Shown here one piece after another: positions 1-9,025 of a stretch of 40,930 bases of DNA (position 1 is its first letter; each line of letters begins with the position of its first letter). The stretch covers positions 1 through 40,930 of the forward strand of contig JAFTKJ010000022.1 in the NCBI GenBank assembly GCA_017453305.1, given 5' to 3'. Source of the DNA: Clostridia bacterium. Its GTDB lineage: Bacteria > Bacillota > Clostridia > Oscillospirales > CAG-272. The notes beneath the pieces were generated by a model. That model was not told where the DNA came from and searched no databases. It saw only the letters and a list, made by a program, of their open reading frames with translations. The translations under genes and the position numbers were made by a program.

Positions 1-68
1 AATGAGACAGGATAAGGTTGAATTTCTTCGAAATTCTCCAAATATTTACGGGCTTTTTCTATCGCCGC

Positions 69-110
69 TTTTGGGGCTCGACGTACCCTCGTACGCCTCA
101 CGCCCCAAAA
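69..110. repeat. imperfect palindrome, probable intergenic repeat unit
   Basis: The outer arms TTTTGGGGC (69-77) and GCCCCAAAA (102-110) are complementary, and the interior has a second dyad of CGTA (82-85) and TACG (92-95). No convincing gene covers bases 1-195: the open frame there has no ribosome site and runs through two palindromes. The stretch looks like an intergenic repeat, but no second copy of this part is in the window, so the repeat status is inference. Confidence 0.35.
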
Positions 111-144
111 TCGACGATTCTCGCCTAAATCTGACTAGCCCTTT

Positions 145-192
145 GGGGGTGTCTCAAATTTTGCATTTGAGACACCCCCTTGTTTGTTTTTG
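145..192 (+). terminator. 15-bp perfect stem-loop with T-rich tail
   Basis: Arms GGGGGTGTCTCAAAT (145-159) and ATTTGAGACACCCCC (165-179) flank the loop TTTGC. On the plus strand the stem is followed by TTGTTTGTTTTTG, so it should terminate transcripts coming from the left. On the minus strand it lies just behind the SGNH gene but lacks a T tract there. A homologous stem with compensating base changes occurs at 33688-33724. Confidence 0.6.
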
Positions 193-195
193 AAA

Positions 196-3177
196 TTACT
201 TCAAGGAGTTCATGTACTGAACAAGTTGCCACAGGTAAGGCAACATGTTCTGTGCCATCAACTTCATACCCTCGTCATTGAGGTGGAATGAATCGTATGC
301 ATAGGTTGCTCTGAAGGAGCTATCTCTCATGTTGACGCCGGAGATCTCAGGAGAACCGGAGTCGATGATGTATACGCGCTCTTCCTCTGCGTAGTATGCC
401 TTGTACAGATCGATGACGCTGGTGGTGTATTCAATTGCGTTTGCACCGTCGGGACGGCTTTGGTTGTTGTTCTCCCAAGCGGTCATAAAGACGACGATTG
501 CGTTGGGGTAGATCTCCAACAGCTCGTCGGTCATCTTTGCCCATGCACCAAGGAACGTGGAGGGATCGGTAGAATCAACGGTACCAACGGGAGCACCAAC
601 CTTGGGTCCGTAGTCGTTGCTACCGCCCTGCAAGATGACGATATCAACGTCCTCGGGATCGCCGGAGGGGTTGCCGCAGTTGTAGAAGGTTGCGTTGCTC
701 TTGCTGCCGTAGCAGAAGCCCTTGTCGGTCATCAGGTGTTGATACATGGAATAGTTGGACTGTCCTGCCTTGTAGGAGATGGTTGCACCACCAATACCGA
801 GGTTGGTCAAGTTCCAGCCGTACTTATTGCCCAAAAGGTTGATCCACTGCTTAGCACCGACAGTTGTTGAAGAACCGGAGTAAAGGCTATCACCGATAGC
901 GAGAACGTTCAAGCCGGTCAGATCTCTTTCGTATGCGGCTTCCATATCCTCTTCGTACGCATCTGCAAAGGGCTTGAGAGCCTCTTTTTGCAGGTCGCTC
1001 AGTTTATTATTTTCTTCCATTTCAGTCTTTGCTGCCTCGGCAAGCGTACCGCCGACGGCATTCTCCTTGGTTGCGGAATAAACAGTATAAACGGTACCGT
1101 CCTTCATGGTAACGTTCAGGTAACCGATACCGATGAATTCTCTGTTGTAGTTGTGCTCGTACAGATCGACGATAGAGCCTGCGAACAGGTAGCAGTCGGC
1201 ATTGATGCCGTACCACTTATCGGGGGTTGCGGGAACGTCAAGATAGAAGCCCTCGCCAAATCCCTCGGGGGTGAGGTCGTCAGCCATAACGACGTACTCC
1301 TTGGGAGCGATAATGGTACCAAGCTTCAGCTCTGCCACGTTCTCGTTTGCCTTGAGTGCGCTGTATTCGCTCTTATCGATTCCGGTAACGAAGCGCAAGC
1401 CCAAAGGAGTCTTGACGCGTGCGGAAATTTCTACGGGGGTCAGGCTAACGTTTCTGCGTACGATCTTCATGCCGTTCACGGCAGGGATCGACGATGCGGT
1501 GGTGGTGTAGGTCTCCTCGCCAACGGTGATCTCGCTCCAAAGAGGAGCAACGCCGTTTACGGTCAGGTCGATGATGTCGCCCGTCATTACTTTTTTCGAT
1601 TCACCGTCTACGGTAACCTTTGCTTCACGAGTTTCGTAGATCTTGATGTTATCAACGTCCACGTAGCTGGTGCCCTCGCCAAGGTCGGTTGCCGTGTAAG
1701 CTGCTTCAACCTTGTTGCACTTTGCCGCGATGAACATGTTTTCACCGATGGTAACGTCCTTGCAACCTGCAAGATTTACCCAAGCAGAGGTAGTAAACGT
1801 CGGGGAGTTGTTGTATGCGTACAGTGCGCCGTTGACGTAAATTCTGTAGTGACCGGTTGCCATATCGAAAATCATCGTCAGCTTGTTCCATTCGTCAAGC
1901 TTCATACCTTCGGCACCGTCTACCACGGTTCCACAGTTGGTAAGTTCACCCGTTGCAAGGTTGATCTTATACAGGTTCATGAAAATGCAGCCCGTTTCGG
2001 GATACACCGTGCCGTCGGGACCGGTACAACCGTATTTGCGGAACTGTGCCTCAAGGGTGACGTTTGCGGAATTGTTATAGTGAGGACGGTAGTCGACCTC
2101 AACGGTAAAGGAGGTACTGCCGGTAAGCGCCTTGTGCTTAACCTGAAGGGACTTATCCCAGTTGCCGCTGTCTTTGCCGCCTACGAAGGGAATGCGTACG
2201 AACTTGTTGCCTTCCTCTTCCTTTACGGTAGAGGTGGGGTGAACAGCCTCAAAACCGTCGGTGGTGGCAAGCGCTGCGCCTGCGGTCAGAGCGTCAAAAT
2301 TCTGCTCGCCGTAAACGGCGTTCTTGGAGGCATCAACCATGGTGTAGATCTCAACGTTATCGATGCGGATGGCACCCTTGTCGAGGTTCTGGGTGGTTCT
2401 GTTGTTGGTGGTCTTGTAAATCGTCCAGTCATTTTCCGCGATGTTGATGTTGGTGATCTTGGAGCCGCTCTTGTAAAGCTGTGCGGTAACGCAGAGCTCG
2501 CCGTTGGCGTAGAGCTTCATTGCACCGGTGACCAGGTTGATCTCCATTGCGATGGTGATCCAACCGCCGGTGGTGATTTCTGCCTTATCGTAAGTAGCGT
2601 TCGTATCACCGTGTACCTTAAAGGTTGCCTTGCCTGCAGTCTGGTAATCGAGCGTGTAAAGGTCGAACCAGGTCAGCGCCGCAGGTGCCGCGCCGTTGAG
2701 GCTGACGGTCGAGCGCTGGCGGAACTGAACGGTCATATGTCCGTGTGCGTCCGCAGGGATGTAGTAGTCTGCCGCAAAGGTAACAACCTCGTAATCCTGA
2801 TTAGACACAGCAGGGTTGTTGATAATGAGGTTCTTGTTGATGTTGCCACATTTGCACTTTTTGACCTCGACACCTTCCTCGGTGCATTGGAAAGCCTTGG
2901 GGTTGCCGTTTTCGTCATAGCCGAATACGGGGATCTCCCAATACTTGTTGGTGCCGTCTTCTTTGATTTTTGCCTGATAGCCGGAGTCGCCTTTGGCAAT
3001 GTAGTCGCCAACCGTTTGTTCCTGGAAGTTTTCGGACCAGATAACTTCCTTGACGGTTTCTGCAGCGGTATTTTCACCCTCTGTAGCTTCGCCGTCTGCG
3101 AACATTGTGATTGCGAGTGAGGGAACTGCCAAAAGAACTGCCAGAATCATTGCAAGAATTCGCGTTGCTTTTTTCAT
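196..3177 (-). CDS. secreted multidomain SGNH/GDSL hydrolase
   Basis: This 993-residue exported protein starts with a signal peptide (MKK..., hydrophobic core to about residue 25, then a Thr/Glu-rich linker). Two successive regions (about 45-280 and 285-520) look like concanavalin/LamG-type carbohydrate-binding folds. A middle part (about 590-720) contains a module with RFVTGIDKSEY. The C-terminal 235 residues are an SGNH hydrolase: GDS with Ser764, GGSND with Asn854, and D962-S-F-H965. Such enzymes de-esterify polysaccharides or peptidoglycan; the substrate is unknown. AAGGAGA precedes the ATG, and a consensus promoter lies upstream. No sorting motif or SLH domain is evident at the C terminus, which ends right after the hydrolase, so the protein is probably released. 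The domain names other than SGNH are my reading of sequence character. Confidence 0.85.
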   Translation of the reverse strand: MKKATRILAMILAVLLAVPSLAITMFADGEATEGENTAAETVKEVIWSENFQEQTVGDYIAKGDSGYQAKIKEDGTNKYWEIPVFGYDENGNPKAFQCTEEGVEVKKCKCGNINKNLIINNPAVSNQDYEVVTFAADYYIPADAHGHMTVQFRQRSTVSLNGAAPAALTWFDLYTLDYQTAGKATFKVHGDTNATYDKAEITTGGWITIAMEINLVTGAMKLYANGELCVTAQLYKSGSKITNINIAENDWTIYKTTNNRTTQNLDKGAIRIDNVEIYTMVDASKNAVYGEQNFDALTAGAALATTDGFEAVHPTSTVKEEEGNKFVRIPFVGGKDSGNWDKSLQVKHKALTGSTSFTVEVDYRPHYNNSANVTLEAQFRKYGCTGPDGTVYPETGCIFMNLYKINLATGELTNCGTVVDGAEGMKLDEWNKLTMIFDMATGHYRIYVNGALYAYNNSPTFTTSAWVNLAGCKDVTIGENMFIAAKCNKVEAAYTATDLGEGTSYVDVDNIKIYETREAKVTVDGESKKVMTGDIIDLTVNGVAPLWSEITVGEETYTTTASSIPAVNGMKIVRRNVSLTPVEISARVKTPLGLRFVTGIDKSEYSALKANENVAELKLGTIIAPKEYVVMADDLTPEGFGEGFYLDVPATPDKWYGINADCYLFAGSIVDLYEHNYNREFIGIGYLNVTMKDGTVYTVYSATKENAVGGTLAEAAKTEMEENNKLSDLQKEALKPFADAYEEDMEAAYERDLTGLNVLAIGDSLYSGSSTTVGAKQWINLLGNKYGWNLTNLGIGGATISYKAGQSNYSMYQHLMTDKGFCYGSKSNATFYNCGNPSGDPEDVDIVILQGGSNDYGPKVGAPVGTVDSTDPSTFLGAWAKMTDELLEIYPNAIVVFMTAWENNNQSRPDGANAIEYTTSVIDLYKAYYAEEERVYIIDSGSPEISGVNMRDSSFRATYAYDSFHLNDEGMKLMAQNMLPYLWQLVQYMNSLK

Positions 3178-3227
3178 TTCTCTTTCTCCTTGTCGTTTGT
3201 TTTTCCGCGTGGCGGATTACATATTTG

Positions 3228-3256
3228 ATTATAGCATACTTTTTTATGGGTGTCAA
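3228..3256 (-). promoter_or_regulatory. consensus vegetative promoter for the SGNH gene
   Basis: On the minus strand TTGACA (3256-3251) and TATAAT (3233-3228) are separated by exactly 17 bases. Both hexamers match the sigma-A consensus perfectly, which suggests strong expression. A 9-bp inverted repeat (GGGGGATTT 3299-3307, AAATCCCCC 3324-3332) sits between this promoter and the divergent one and could be an operator. Confidence 0.8.
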
Positions 3257-3332
3257 TAGTATTTTTGGGGAAAGTCCAACTTTTTTCCTCTTGTCACAGG
3301 GGGATTTCTTTGTTAAAAAAGTAAAATCCCCC

Positions 3333-3361
3333 TTGCATTTGCGCGCGTTTTTTGCTATAAT
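3333..3361 (+). promoter_or_regulatory. promoter of the aldolase/BNR/araB operon
   Basis: TTGCAT (3333-3338) and TATAAT (3356-3361) have a 17-base spacer. The first gene begins 36 bases downstream with AAAGGAG at 3384-3390. The palindrome at 3299-3332 lies directly upstream of the -35 box. Confidence 0.75.
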
Positions 3362-3396
3362 GAAAGCAACGCCAAAAAAACAAAAAGGAGCTATCT

Positions 3397-4326
3397 ATGG
3401 ATATTTTTACTACGATGATCACCCCCTACACCGCCGAGGGGAAGGTGGACTACGATACCGCGCTCAAATACGTGGATTGGTACTTTGAAAACGGACTCGG
3501 CGGCATTTTTGCGGTCTGTCAATCCAGCGAGATCTTTTATCTCTCCCTGGAAGAGCGCGTAGAGCTGAACAAGCGTGTTTACGCGCGTGCCAAGGAGCTG
3601 GAGCGCCTGCACGGTCGCCCCTTTACCGTCGTTTCCTCGGGACATGTCAGCGACAGTCTTGAGGATCAGATCACCGAGCTGAATGCCATTTACGAGAGCG
3701 GCACCGACGCCCTGATTATGATCACCAACCGCCTGGATCCCAACAACGAGGGCGACGACGTCTTTATTGCAAACGCCGAGCGCATCATTGCCGCGCTGCC
3801 ACGCGAGGCAAAGCTCGGTCTTTACGAGTGCCCCCACCCCTACAAGCGTCTCGTTACACCCAAGATTCTTCGGTGGTGCCTCTCCACGGGCAGATTTTAC
3901 TACATGAAGGACACCTGCTGTGACGCCGCTGTGATGAAGGAGCGCTGTAAGATCCTGGATGGCTCGCACTTCAAGCTCCTCAACGCCAACTGCCAGACCT
4001 TCCTGGAATCGATGCAGAACGGCGGCGACGGCTACTGCGGCATTATGTGCAATTTCCATCCCTCTCTGTACGCATGGATGGGCGAAAACTTTGAAAAAGA
4101 GCCCGAAAAAGCAGCGCTGGTGCAATCGGTCATCGGCACGTTCGGCTTTACCGAGGTAGGACTCCCCTACCCCTTGACGGCAAAGTACCACATGAATCTT
4201 TGCGGCATTCCCACCGAGAACCTCGCACGCAACCGAAAGAGCGAGGAACTGACCGACTACGGTCGCAGCTGCATGCAACAAATGAAGCTGGCAACCGATG
4301 CTTTGGAGACATATTTAAAGCAATAA
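3397..4326 (+). CDS. DapA/NanA-superfamily class I aldolase
   Basis: A 309-residue (beta/alpha)8-barrel protein of the dihydrodipicolinate synthase/N-acetylneuraminate lyase superfamily. The Schiff-base lysine is Lys171 in YYMKDTCCD and the partner tyrosine is Tyr143 in LGLYECPHPYKR. The usual GxTGE substrate motif near residue 45 is replaced by CQSSE. This argues against true DapA and against classical NanA, so the substrate is probably another 2-oxo sugar acid. It is the first gene of an operon with two sialidase-fold proteins and ribulokinase. AAAGGAG sits six bases before the ATG. Cytoplasmic, no signal peptide. The family call is firm; the reaction is unknown. Confidence 0.85.
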   Translation: MDIFTTMITPYTAEGKVDYDTALKYVDWYFENGLGGIFAVCQSSEIFYLSLEERVELNKRVYARAKELERLHGRPFTVVSSGHVSDSLEDQITELNAIYESGTDALIMITNRLDPNNEGDDVFIANAERIIAALPREAKLGLYECPHPYKRLVTPKILRWCLSTGRFYYMKDTCCDAAVMKERCKILDGSHFKLLNANCQTFLESMQNGGDGYCGIMCNFHPSLYAWMGENFEKEPEKAALVQSVIGTFGFTEVGLPYPLTAKYHMNLCGIPTENLARNRKSEELTDYGRSCMQQMKLATDALETYLKQ

Positions 4327-4336
4327 GGAGAGTGCC

Positions 4337-5713
4337 ATGAAAGGGATAAACACCTGGAGTCATACCCCCTACCGTCCGTTTTTGACAAACGTGGGAGAGC
4401 CTTACATTTGTCGCATCGCTCCCTCCAATACCGCTATTCATTTCGAATGGTTGGATACCGGGGATACAAGCTATTCCATCTTTTATCGGGTGCGCGGCAA
4501 GGAGCCGTTCTTACACGCAAGCACGGTAACAGAAACCTCGTATGATCTCACGGAGCTGGCTCCCGACACCGATTATGAATTTTTTGTCACCGCAGGCGAA
4601 AAGAAAAGCCGCGTGCGTCTTGCCCGTTGCGGTAAAAGCATTGGAACCGTGGTCAACTATCTGCATCCGGACGACGAGGCATACGCCTTTTCCGGGCGCT
4701 ACTTGTGTTCCCCCTCGTTGGTGCGCCATCCCGACGGATATCTGCTTGCCTCGATGGATCTGTACGCCGCCGGGTATCCGCAAAATCTGACGCTTATTTT
4801 CCGCTCGGATGACAACGGTGCATCCTGGCACTACATCAGCGAGCTGATGCCGTGCTTTTGGGGAAAGCTGTTTTTACACCGCGGCGATTTGTATATGCTC
4901 GCCTGCTCCACCGAATACGGCGACCTTCTGATTGGAAAAAGCACAGACGGCGGTAAGACGTTTTCCGCCCCCGTAACACTTCTGCGCGGTGCCAATGGAA
5001 AAAACGGTAGCAGCGGCGTGCATAAAAACCCACAGAATATCTTTCGTCACAATGGACGGATTTATGAAACCTTGGAGTGGGGCTCTTGGTCAAACAAAGA
5101 ATACTGTCATGCGGCAATGGTCATGTCCTGCGACGAAAATGACGATCTGCTGTGCCCCGAAAATTGGCATTTTTCAAAACCCCTCCCATTTTCGCAGTTT
5201 GATACAACCCTTTCAGAGCTCCCAAATACGACGATGACGATTGAGGGAACATTGGCTCTTTCCCCCGATGGAACAATTCTCAATATCATGCGATTCGGGA
5301 AATACCACCACGCAATCGCCTATGAAGTAAATTCGCAAGACCCCGACGCACCCTTGGAATATTCGCATTGCATCCGCTTTCCTGCGAATTATTCCAAGTT
5401 TATGATCAAATACGACGAGATTTCACAGCGTTACTATTCCATTGGCACCATAGCATACAACGAGGACAATACTTCTGCACGAGACTACCTTGCGCTCTTG
5501 GTCTCACAAGATCTGGAGCACTGGGAGGTCACCTGCGATCTGCACGATTACCGCGGAATTGACCCCGAGCACATTGGATTTCAGTACGTGGATTTTGAGT
5601 TTGACGGTGAGGATCTGATCTACCTTTGCCGTACGGCATTGAACGGTGCACATAATTTTCACGACGCAAATTATTCCACCTTTCACCGAATCCGCAAATT
5701 CCGCAATCGGTGA
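4337..5713 (+). CDS. fibronectin-III plus sialidase-fold (BNR) protein
   Basis: A 458-residue protein with no signal peptide. Residues about 20-95 look like a fibronectin type III domain (ending TELAPDTDYEFFVTAG). The remainder is a beta-propeller with Asp-box repeats: SDDNGASW at about 157-164 and STDGGKTF at about 202-209. It may be a cytoplasmic glycoside hydrolase or lyase of the sialidase superfamily, or a binding propeller. I could not identify the arginine triad of true sialidases. It begins 10 bases after the aldolase stop, with AAGGAG in the gap, so it is co-transcribed. A small hairpin (GCGTGT 5731-5736, ACACGC 5741-5746) separates it from araB and may adjust relative expression. 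Confidence 0.7.
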   Translation: MKGINTWSHTPYRPFLTNVGEPYICRIAPSNTAIHFEWLDTGDTSYSIFYRVRGKEPFLHASTVTETSYDLTELAPDTDYEFFVTAGEKKSRVRLARCGKSIGTVVNYLHPDDEAYAFSGRYLCSPSLVRHPDGYLLASMDLYAAGYPQNLTLIFRSDDNGASWHYISELMPCFWGKLFLHRGDLYMLACSTEYGDLLIGKSTDGGKTFSAPVTLLRGANGKNGSSGVHKNPQNIFRHNGRIYETLEWGSWSNKEYCHAAMVMSCDENDDLLCPENWHFSKPLPFSQFDTTLSELPNTTMTIEGTLALSPDGTILNIMRFGKYHHAIAYEVNSQDPDAPLEYSHCIRFPANYSKFMIKYDEISQRYYSIGTIAYNEDNTSARDYLALLVSQDLEHWEVTCDLHDYRGIDPEHIGFQYVDFEFDGEDLIYLCRTALNGAHNFHDANYSTFHRIRKFRNR

Positions 5714-5767
5714 GCGGTGCGCATCTGCATGCGTGTATTCACACGCCTTGTCAGAAAGGAGAACGAT

Positions 5768-7408
5768 ATGAGCAAATATTCCCTGGGACTTGATTTCGGA
5801 ACGCTGTCGGTCAGAGCGATTCTGCTCGACTCGGAGAGCGGCGAGATCAAAGCCACCTCTGTTTCCGAATACGCACACGGCATCATGTCCACGACTTTTT
5901 TGGATGGCTCTCCCCTCCCCGACGCTACGGCGCTCCAGCATCCGCGTGACTATCTGGAGTCCATGCTCGCCGTGATCGGTGAATGTCTTTCCTCGTCCGG
6001 CGTAGCCCCCGAGTGCATCACGGGCATCGGCGTCGACTTTACCGCTTCGACCATTCTGCCCGTGTTGGAGGACGGAACACCACTTTGCTTTACAAAAGAA
6101 TTTGAAAACGAACCACACGCCTATGTCAAGCTGTGGAAGCACCACGCCGCGCAGGCAGAGGCAGACGCCATCAACGCCCTTGCCAAGCGCACGGAGGCTC
6201 CGTGGTTGGATCGCTACGGCGGTACGATCTCCTGCGAATTCCTCTTTCCGAAGGTTTTGGAGATCCTCAACAAAGCCCCCGCGGTGTACGACCGCACCTT
6301 CCGCTTTATCGAGGCGGGAGACTGGATCGTTTGGATGCTGACGGGTAAGGAAACGCACTCCGTTTGCACTACGGGCTTTAAGGCGATGTGGAACGAAGAG
6401 AGCGGATACCCCGACGACGCCTTCTTTACAGCGCTCCACCCCGCACTCCACGGGATCATTGGAACCAAAATCTCCACCGAAGTCATCAAGCTCTCGCAAA
6501 GGGCAGGCACCGTCACAAAGGAAATGGCGGCGCAAACGGGACTGTTGGAGGGCACACCCGTCGCTCCCGCCTTCATCGACGCACACGCCGCGCTCCCCGC
6601 GCTTGGCATTACGCAGGCGGGTGAGCTTTTGATGATCATCGGAACGTCAAGCTGTCACATTCTTTTGGGGGACAAAAAAACAAACGTTCCCGGAATTTCG
6701 GGCTATGTCAAGGACGGTATCATCGACGGCTTGTATGCCTTTGAGGCAGGACAGACCTCGGTGGGCGACAGCTTTGAGTGGTTTGTGAGCAACTGCCTCC
6801 CCGCCGCCTACGCGGAGGACGCCCGTGAACAAGGCATAAACGTGCACAAGTATTTGCGCAAGAAGGCGTCGCTCCTGCCGCCGGGTGCAGGCGGACTTTT
6901 GGCGCTGGATTGGTTCAACGGCAACCGCACGCCCTACGTCAACGGCGATCTTAGCGGTGTGATCTTAGGGCTGAATCTAAATACCCGACCCGAGCAGATC
7001 TACCGTGCCCTGATCGAATCCACCGCCTACGGAACAAAGCGCATCCTTGATCTGTACGAGCAGAACGGGATTGTGATCGACAAGATCTACGCCGCAGGCG
7101 GCATTGCCGAAAAGGATGAAATGCTGATGCAGATCTACGCCGACGTGCTTGGACGTGAGATCCGTCTTTCGGGAACGGCGCAGGCGTGCGCCTACGGCAG
7201 CGCCCTGCTGGGAGCGGTCAATGAAAACGGCTTCCCCTCGCTTGCCGATGCCGCGTGCAAGCTCAAGCAGATCAGCGCACGCTCCTATCAGCCCAACCCC
7301 CAAAATACCAAAGCCTACGCAAAACTCTATCGGGAGTATGTGGTGCTCTCCGAGTTTTTTGCCAACAGCGAAAACAAAACGATGACATTCTTGAGGGAAT
7401 TGAAATGA
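5768..7408 (+). CDS. araB: L-ribulokinase (FGGY family)
   Basis: A 546-residue sugar kinase that phosphorylates L-ribulose to L-ribulose 5-phosphate in L-arabinose breakdown. The N terminus YSLGLDFGTLSVRA is the FGGY ATP-binding start. Typical AraB blocks follow: GIGVDFTAS, HAYVKLWKHHAAQ, WLDRYGGTISCEF, EAGDWIVWMLTG, MIIGTSSCH, GLLALDWFNGNR and IYRALIESTAYGTKR. The length matches the family (about 550). The ATG at 5768 is chosen because AAAGGAG ends six bases before it; an in-frame ATG at 5717 lacks a site. No araA or araD lies in the window, so either they are elsewhere or the enzyme acts on a related ketose. The stop overlaps the next start (ATGA), which implies translational coupling. Confidence 0.92.
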   Translation: MSKYSLGLDFGTLSVRAILLDSESGEIKATSVSEYAHGIMSTTFLDGSPLPDATALQHPRDYLESMLAVIGECLSSSGVAPECITGIGVDFTASTILPVLEDGTPLCFTKEFENEPHAYVKLWKHHAAQAEADAINALAKRTEAPWLDRYGGTISCEFLFPKVLEILNKAPAVYDRTFRFIEAGDWIVWMLTGKETHSVCTTGFKAMWNEESGYPDDAFFTALHPALHGIIGTKISTEVIKLSQRAGTVTKEMAAQTGLLEGTPVAPAFIDAHAALPALGITQAGELLMIIGTSSCHILLGDKKTNVPGISGYVKDGIIDGLYAFEAGQTSVGDSFEWFVSNCLPAAYAEDAREQGINVHKYLRKKASLLPPGAGGLLALDWFNGNRTPYVNGDLSGVILGLNLNTRPEQIYRALIESTAYGTKRILDLYEQNGIVIDKIYAAGGIAEKDEMLMQIYADVLGREIRLSGTAQACAYGSALLGAVNENGFPSLADAACKLKQISARSYQPNPQNTKAYAKLYREYVVLSEFFANSENKTMTFLRELK

Positions 7409-8343
7409 AGCTGTTAAAAAAAGAATTTGTTTTCACGGGAACACCATCCGTCCCCTCCTGCCACGCCTCCACACTGGTTCGGTTGGCAGATGGAACGGTG
7501 ATATGCGCATGGTTTGCAGGCACGCACGAAAAGCACCCCGACGTTGGCATTTGGTACACTGTCGGCAAGGACGGGGTGTGGAGTGATGCGCGGCGCATTC
7601 CGTCAAAAAAGCAGATTGCACATTGGAATCCCGTTCTGTTTGTGCAAAAGGACGGCACCGTTCACCTTTGCTACAAGGTGGGGGAAACGATCCCCGATTG
7701 GAAAACGATGACGGTCACGCTTGACGCCACCTTTGAACCAAGTACTCCGCACGAATTCATTCCGGGCGATCGATCGGGAGGACGCGGTCCGGTCAAGAAT
7801 AAGCCAATCTATACCTCAAGCGGCACGCTTTTGGCACCCGCCTCTACAGAGCGCGGTGTATGGAAGCCCTTTGTGGACCTCTATGACGCGTCGCACGGTT
7901 GGCAAAAGATCGATATTCCTACCAACGGGCGCGTCAATCTGATCCAACCCACACTTTGGGAGGCGAAAGACGGCTCTGTACACGCCCTGATGCGCAGCAA
8001 CGACGGTCACATCTACCGAAGCGATTCATGCGACGGAGGAAAAAGCTGGTGCGAGGCGTATCCGACGGACCTCCCCAACAACAACAGCGGCATTGACTGC
8101 GTTATGACGGCAGACGGGCGCCTTGCCTTGGTCTGCAACCCCGTAAAGGATGATTGGGGAAAACGCACGCCTCTCTCCGTTCTGCTTTCCTCCGACGGCG
8201 GAAACAGCTTTTTTGAGGCACTGCAGCTGGAAAACGATGAGGGTGAGTACTCCTATCCTGCGGTGATCTCCCACGGCGATCGACTTTTTATCACCTACAC
8301 GTGGCGTCGCACTGCCATTGCCTATTGCGAAATCCAGCTGTAA
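7405..8343 (+). CDS. sialidase-like BNR_2-type beta-propeller protein
   Basis: A 312-residue cytoplasmic protein resembling the BNR_2 group of the sialidase superfamily. Characteristic blocks are CHASTLVRLADGTVICAWF, HPDVGIWY, QPTLWEAKDGSVHALMRS, the Asp boxes SCDGGKSW and SSDGGNSF, and a C-terminal YSYPAVI...TYTWRR. Relatives are usually annotated as exo-sialidases, though many act on other sugars or are uncharacterised. The ATG lies inside the araB stop (ATGA, 7405-7408) with GAGGGA upstream, so translation is coupled to araB. It closes the operon; a strong terminator follows 18 bases later. A glycan-debranching role upstream of AraB is an inference. Confidence 0.75.
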   Translation: MKLLKKEFVFTGTPSVPSCHASTLVRLADGTVICAWFAGTHEKHPDVGIWYTVGKDGVWSDARRIPSKKQIAHWNPVLFVQKDGTVHLCYKVGETIPDWKTMTVTLDATFEPSTPHEFIPGDRSGGRGPVKNKPIYTSSGTLLAPASTERGVWKPFVDLYDASHGWQKIDIPTNGRVNLIQPTLWEAKDGSVHALMRSNDGHIYRSDSCDGGKSWCEAYPTDLPNNNSGIDCVMTADGRLALVCNPVKDDWGKRTPLSVLLSSDGGNSFFEALQLENDEGEYSYPAVISHGDRLFITYTWRRTAIAYCEIQL

Positions 8344-8361
8344 GCGATTGCGCGATCCCAT

Positions 8362-8403
8362 AAAAAAGAACGTTTGTCAGCAGATGACAAACGTTCTTTT
8401 TTT
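8362..8403. terminator. bidirectional rho-independent terminator
   Basis: Stem GAACGTTTGTCA (8368-8379) and TGACAAACGTTC (8385-8396) with loop GCAGA. It is flanked by six A on the left and seven T on the right, so it works in both directions. It ends the araB operon and the convergent YgjV-like gene, whose stop codon overlaps the T tract. Confidence 0.9.
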
Positions 8404-8956
8404 ACGTTGTTTCTTTTCCTGTTCGGCGTTCCACCCACTCGCGGATGAGAGCGATAAGGATAGAGGTGATGGAAATTGCATTCACGATGATGCTTGGAAT
8501 TGCACCGACAGCGATGGAATAAACCTCCCACAACGTTTGCGCAGGGAGGGAGACCAGGCGCAATCTGGTGGGGTTGCTGCACCAAAGCCCCAGCACGTTG
8601 AGAGAGGAACCCAGCATGGGGAGCAGGCTGAGCCAGCCCTGCCATGAAAGTGCCGTACATCCTGCATTTAAAACAAGAAACAGGATCGGCCATACAATGC
8701 TCCGTGCCCACGCGCGGTGCTCCTTATGATAAAACACACCCTCTCTTGCCGTATTGACCGCATTGATCAAGCTCCCTGACCACGCGCCCAGGAGTCCGTA
8801 ATGCGCCACCCACAAAAGGTCGGCAAGCATTTTTGCAAGCAGGATCCTGCGTCGATCCCGAAAGGTATAAATAAACAGTGCCACGCCCATGGCAACAAAG
8901 CCGATGCATTGCGCAACGACTGCCTGCGGCGTTGAAAACAGCTCCGCCCAATTCAT
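8402..8956 (-). CDS. YgjV-family inner-membrane protein
   Basis: A 184-residue membrane protein with about six hydrophobic segments. It has the YgjV pattern: a Gln/Gly-rich first helix, FRDRRRILLAKMLADLLWVAHYGLLGAWSGSL split over the first loop and helix, then a Asn/Arg pair (NTAREGVFY). The family's biochemical role is unknown. The start has a weakly spaced GGAG upstream, so it could shift by a few residues. It follows the DUF4830-like gene by 69 bases with no terminator seen and may be the tail of the same transcript. Confidence 0.7.
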   Translation of the reverse strand: MNWAELFSTPQAVVAQCIGFVAMGVALFIYTFRDRRRILLAKMLADLLWVAHYGLLGAWSGSLINAVNTAREGVFYHKEHRAWARSIVWPILFLVLNAGCTALSWQGWLSLLPMLGSSLNVLGLWCSNPTRLRLVSLPAQTLWEVYSIAVGAIPSIIVNAISITSILIALIREWVERRTGKETT

Positions 8957-9025
8957 CTTTCATTTCTCCATCCGTTGTTTTTTTGTATCCTTGCGTCGAC
9001 AACGCCCAAGCGTCGCTTCCGCCCG

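Noticed and set aside
2-193. Open frame of 63 codons at the left edge
   Set aside because: It runs through two palindromes and a terminator and has no ribosome site; treated as intergenic repeat.
988-3120. Open frame of 710 codons antisense to the secreted SGNH gene
   Set aside because: It mirrors the codon pattern of the real gene, has no ribosome site, and its translation resembles no protein family.
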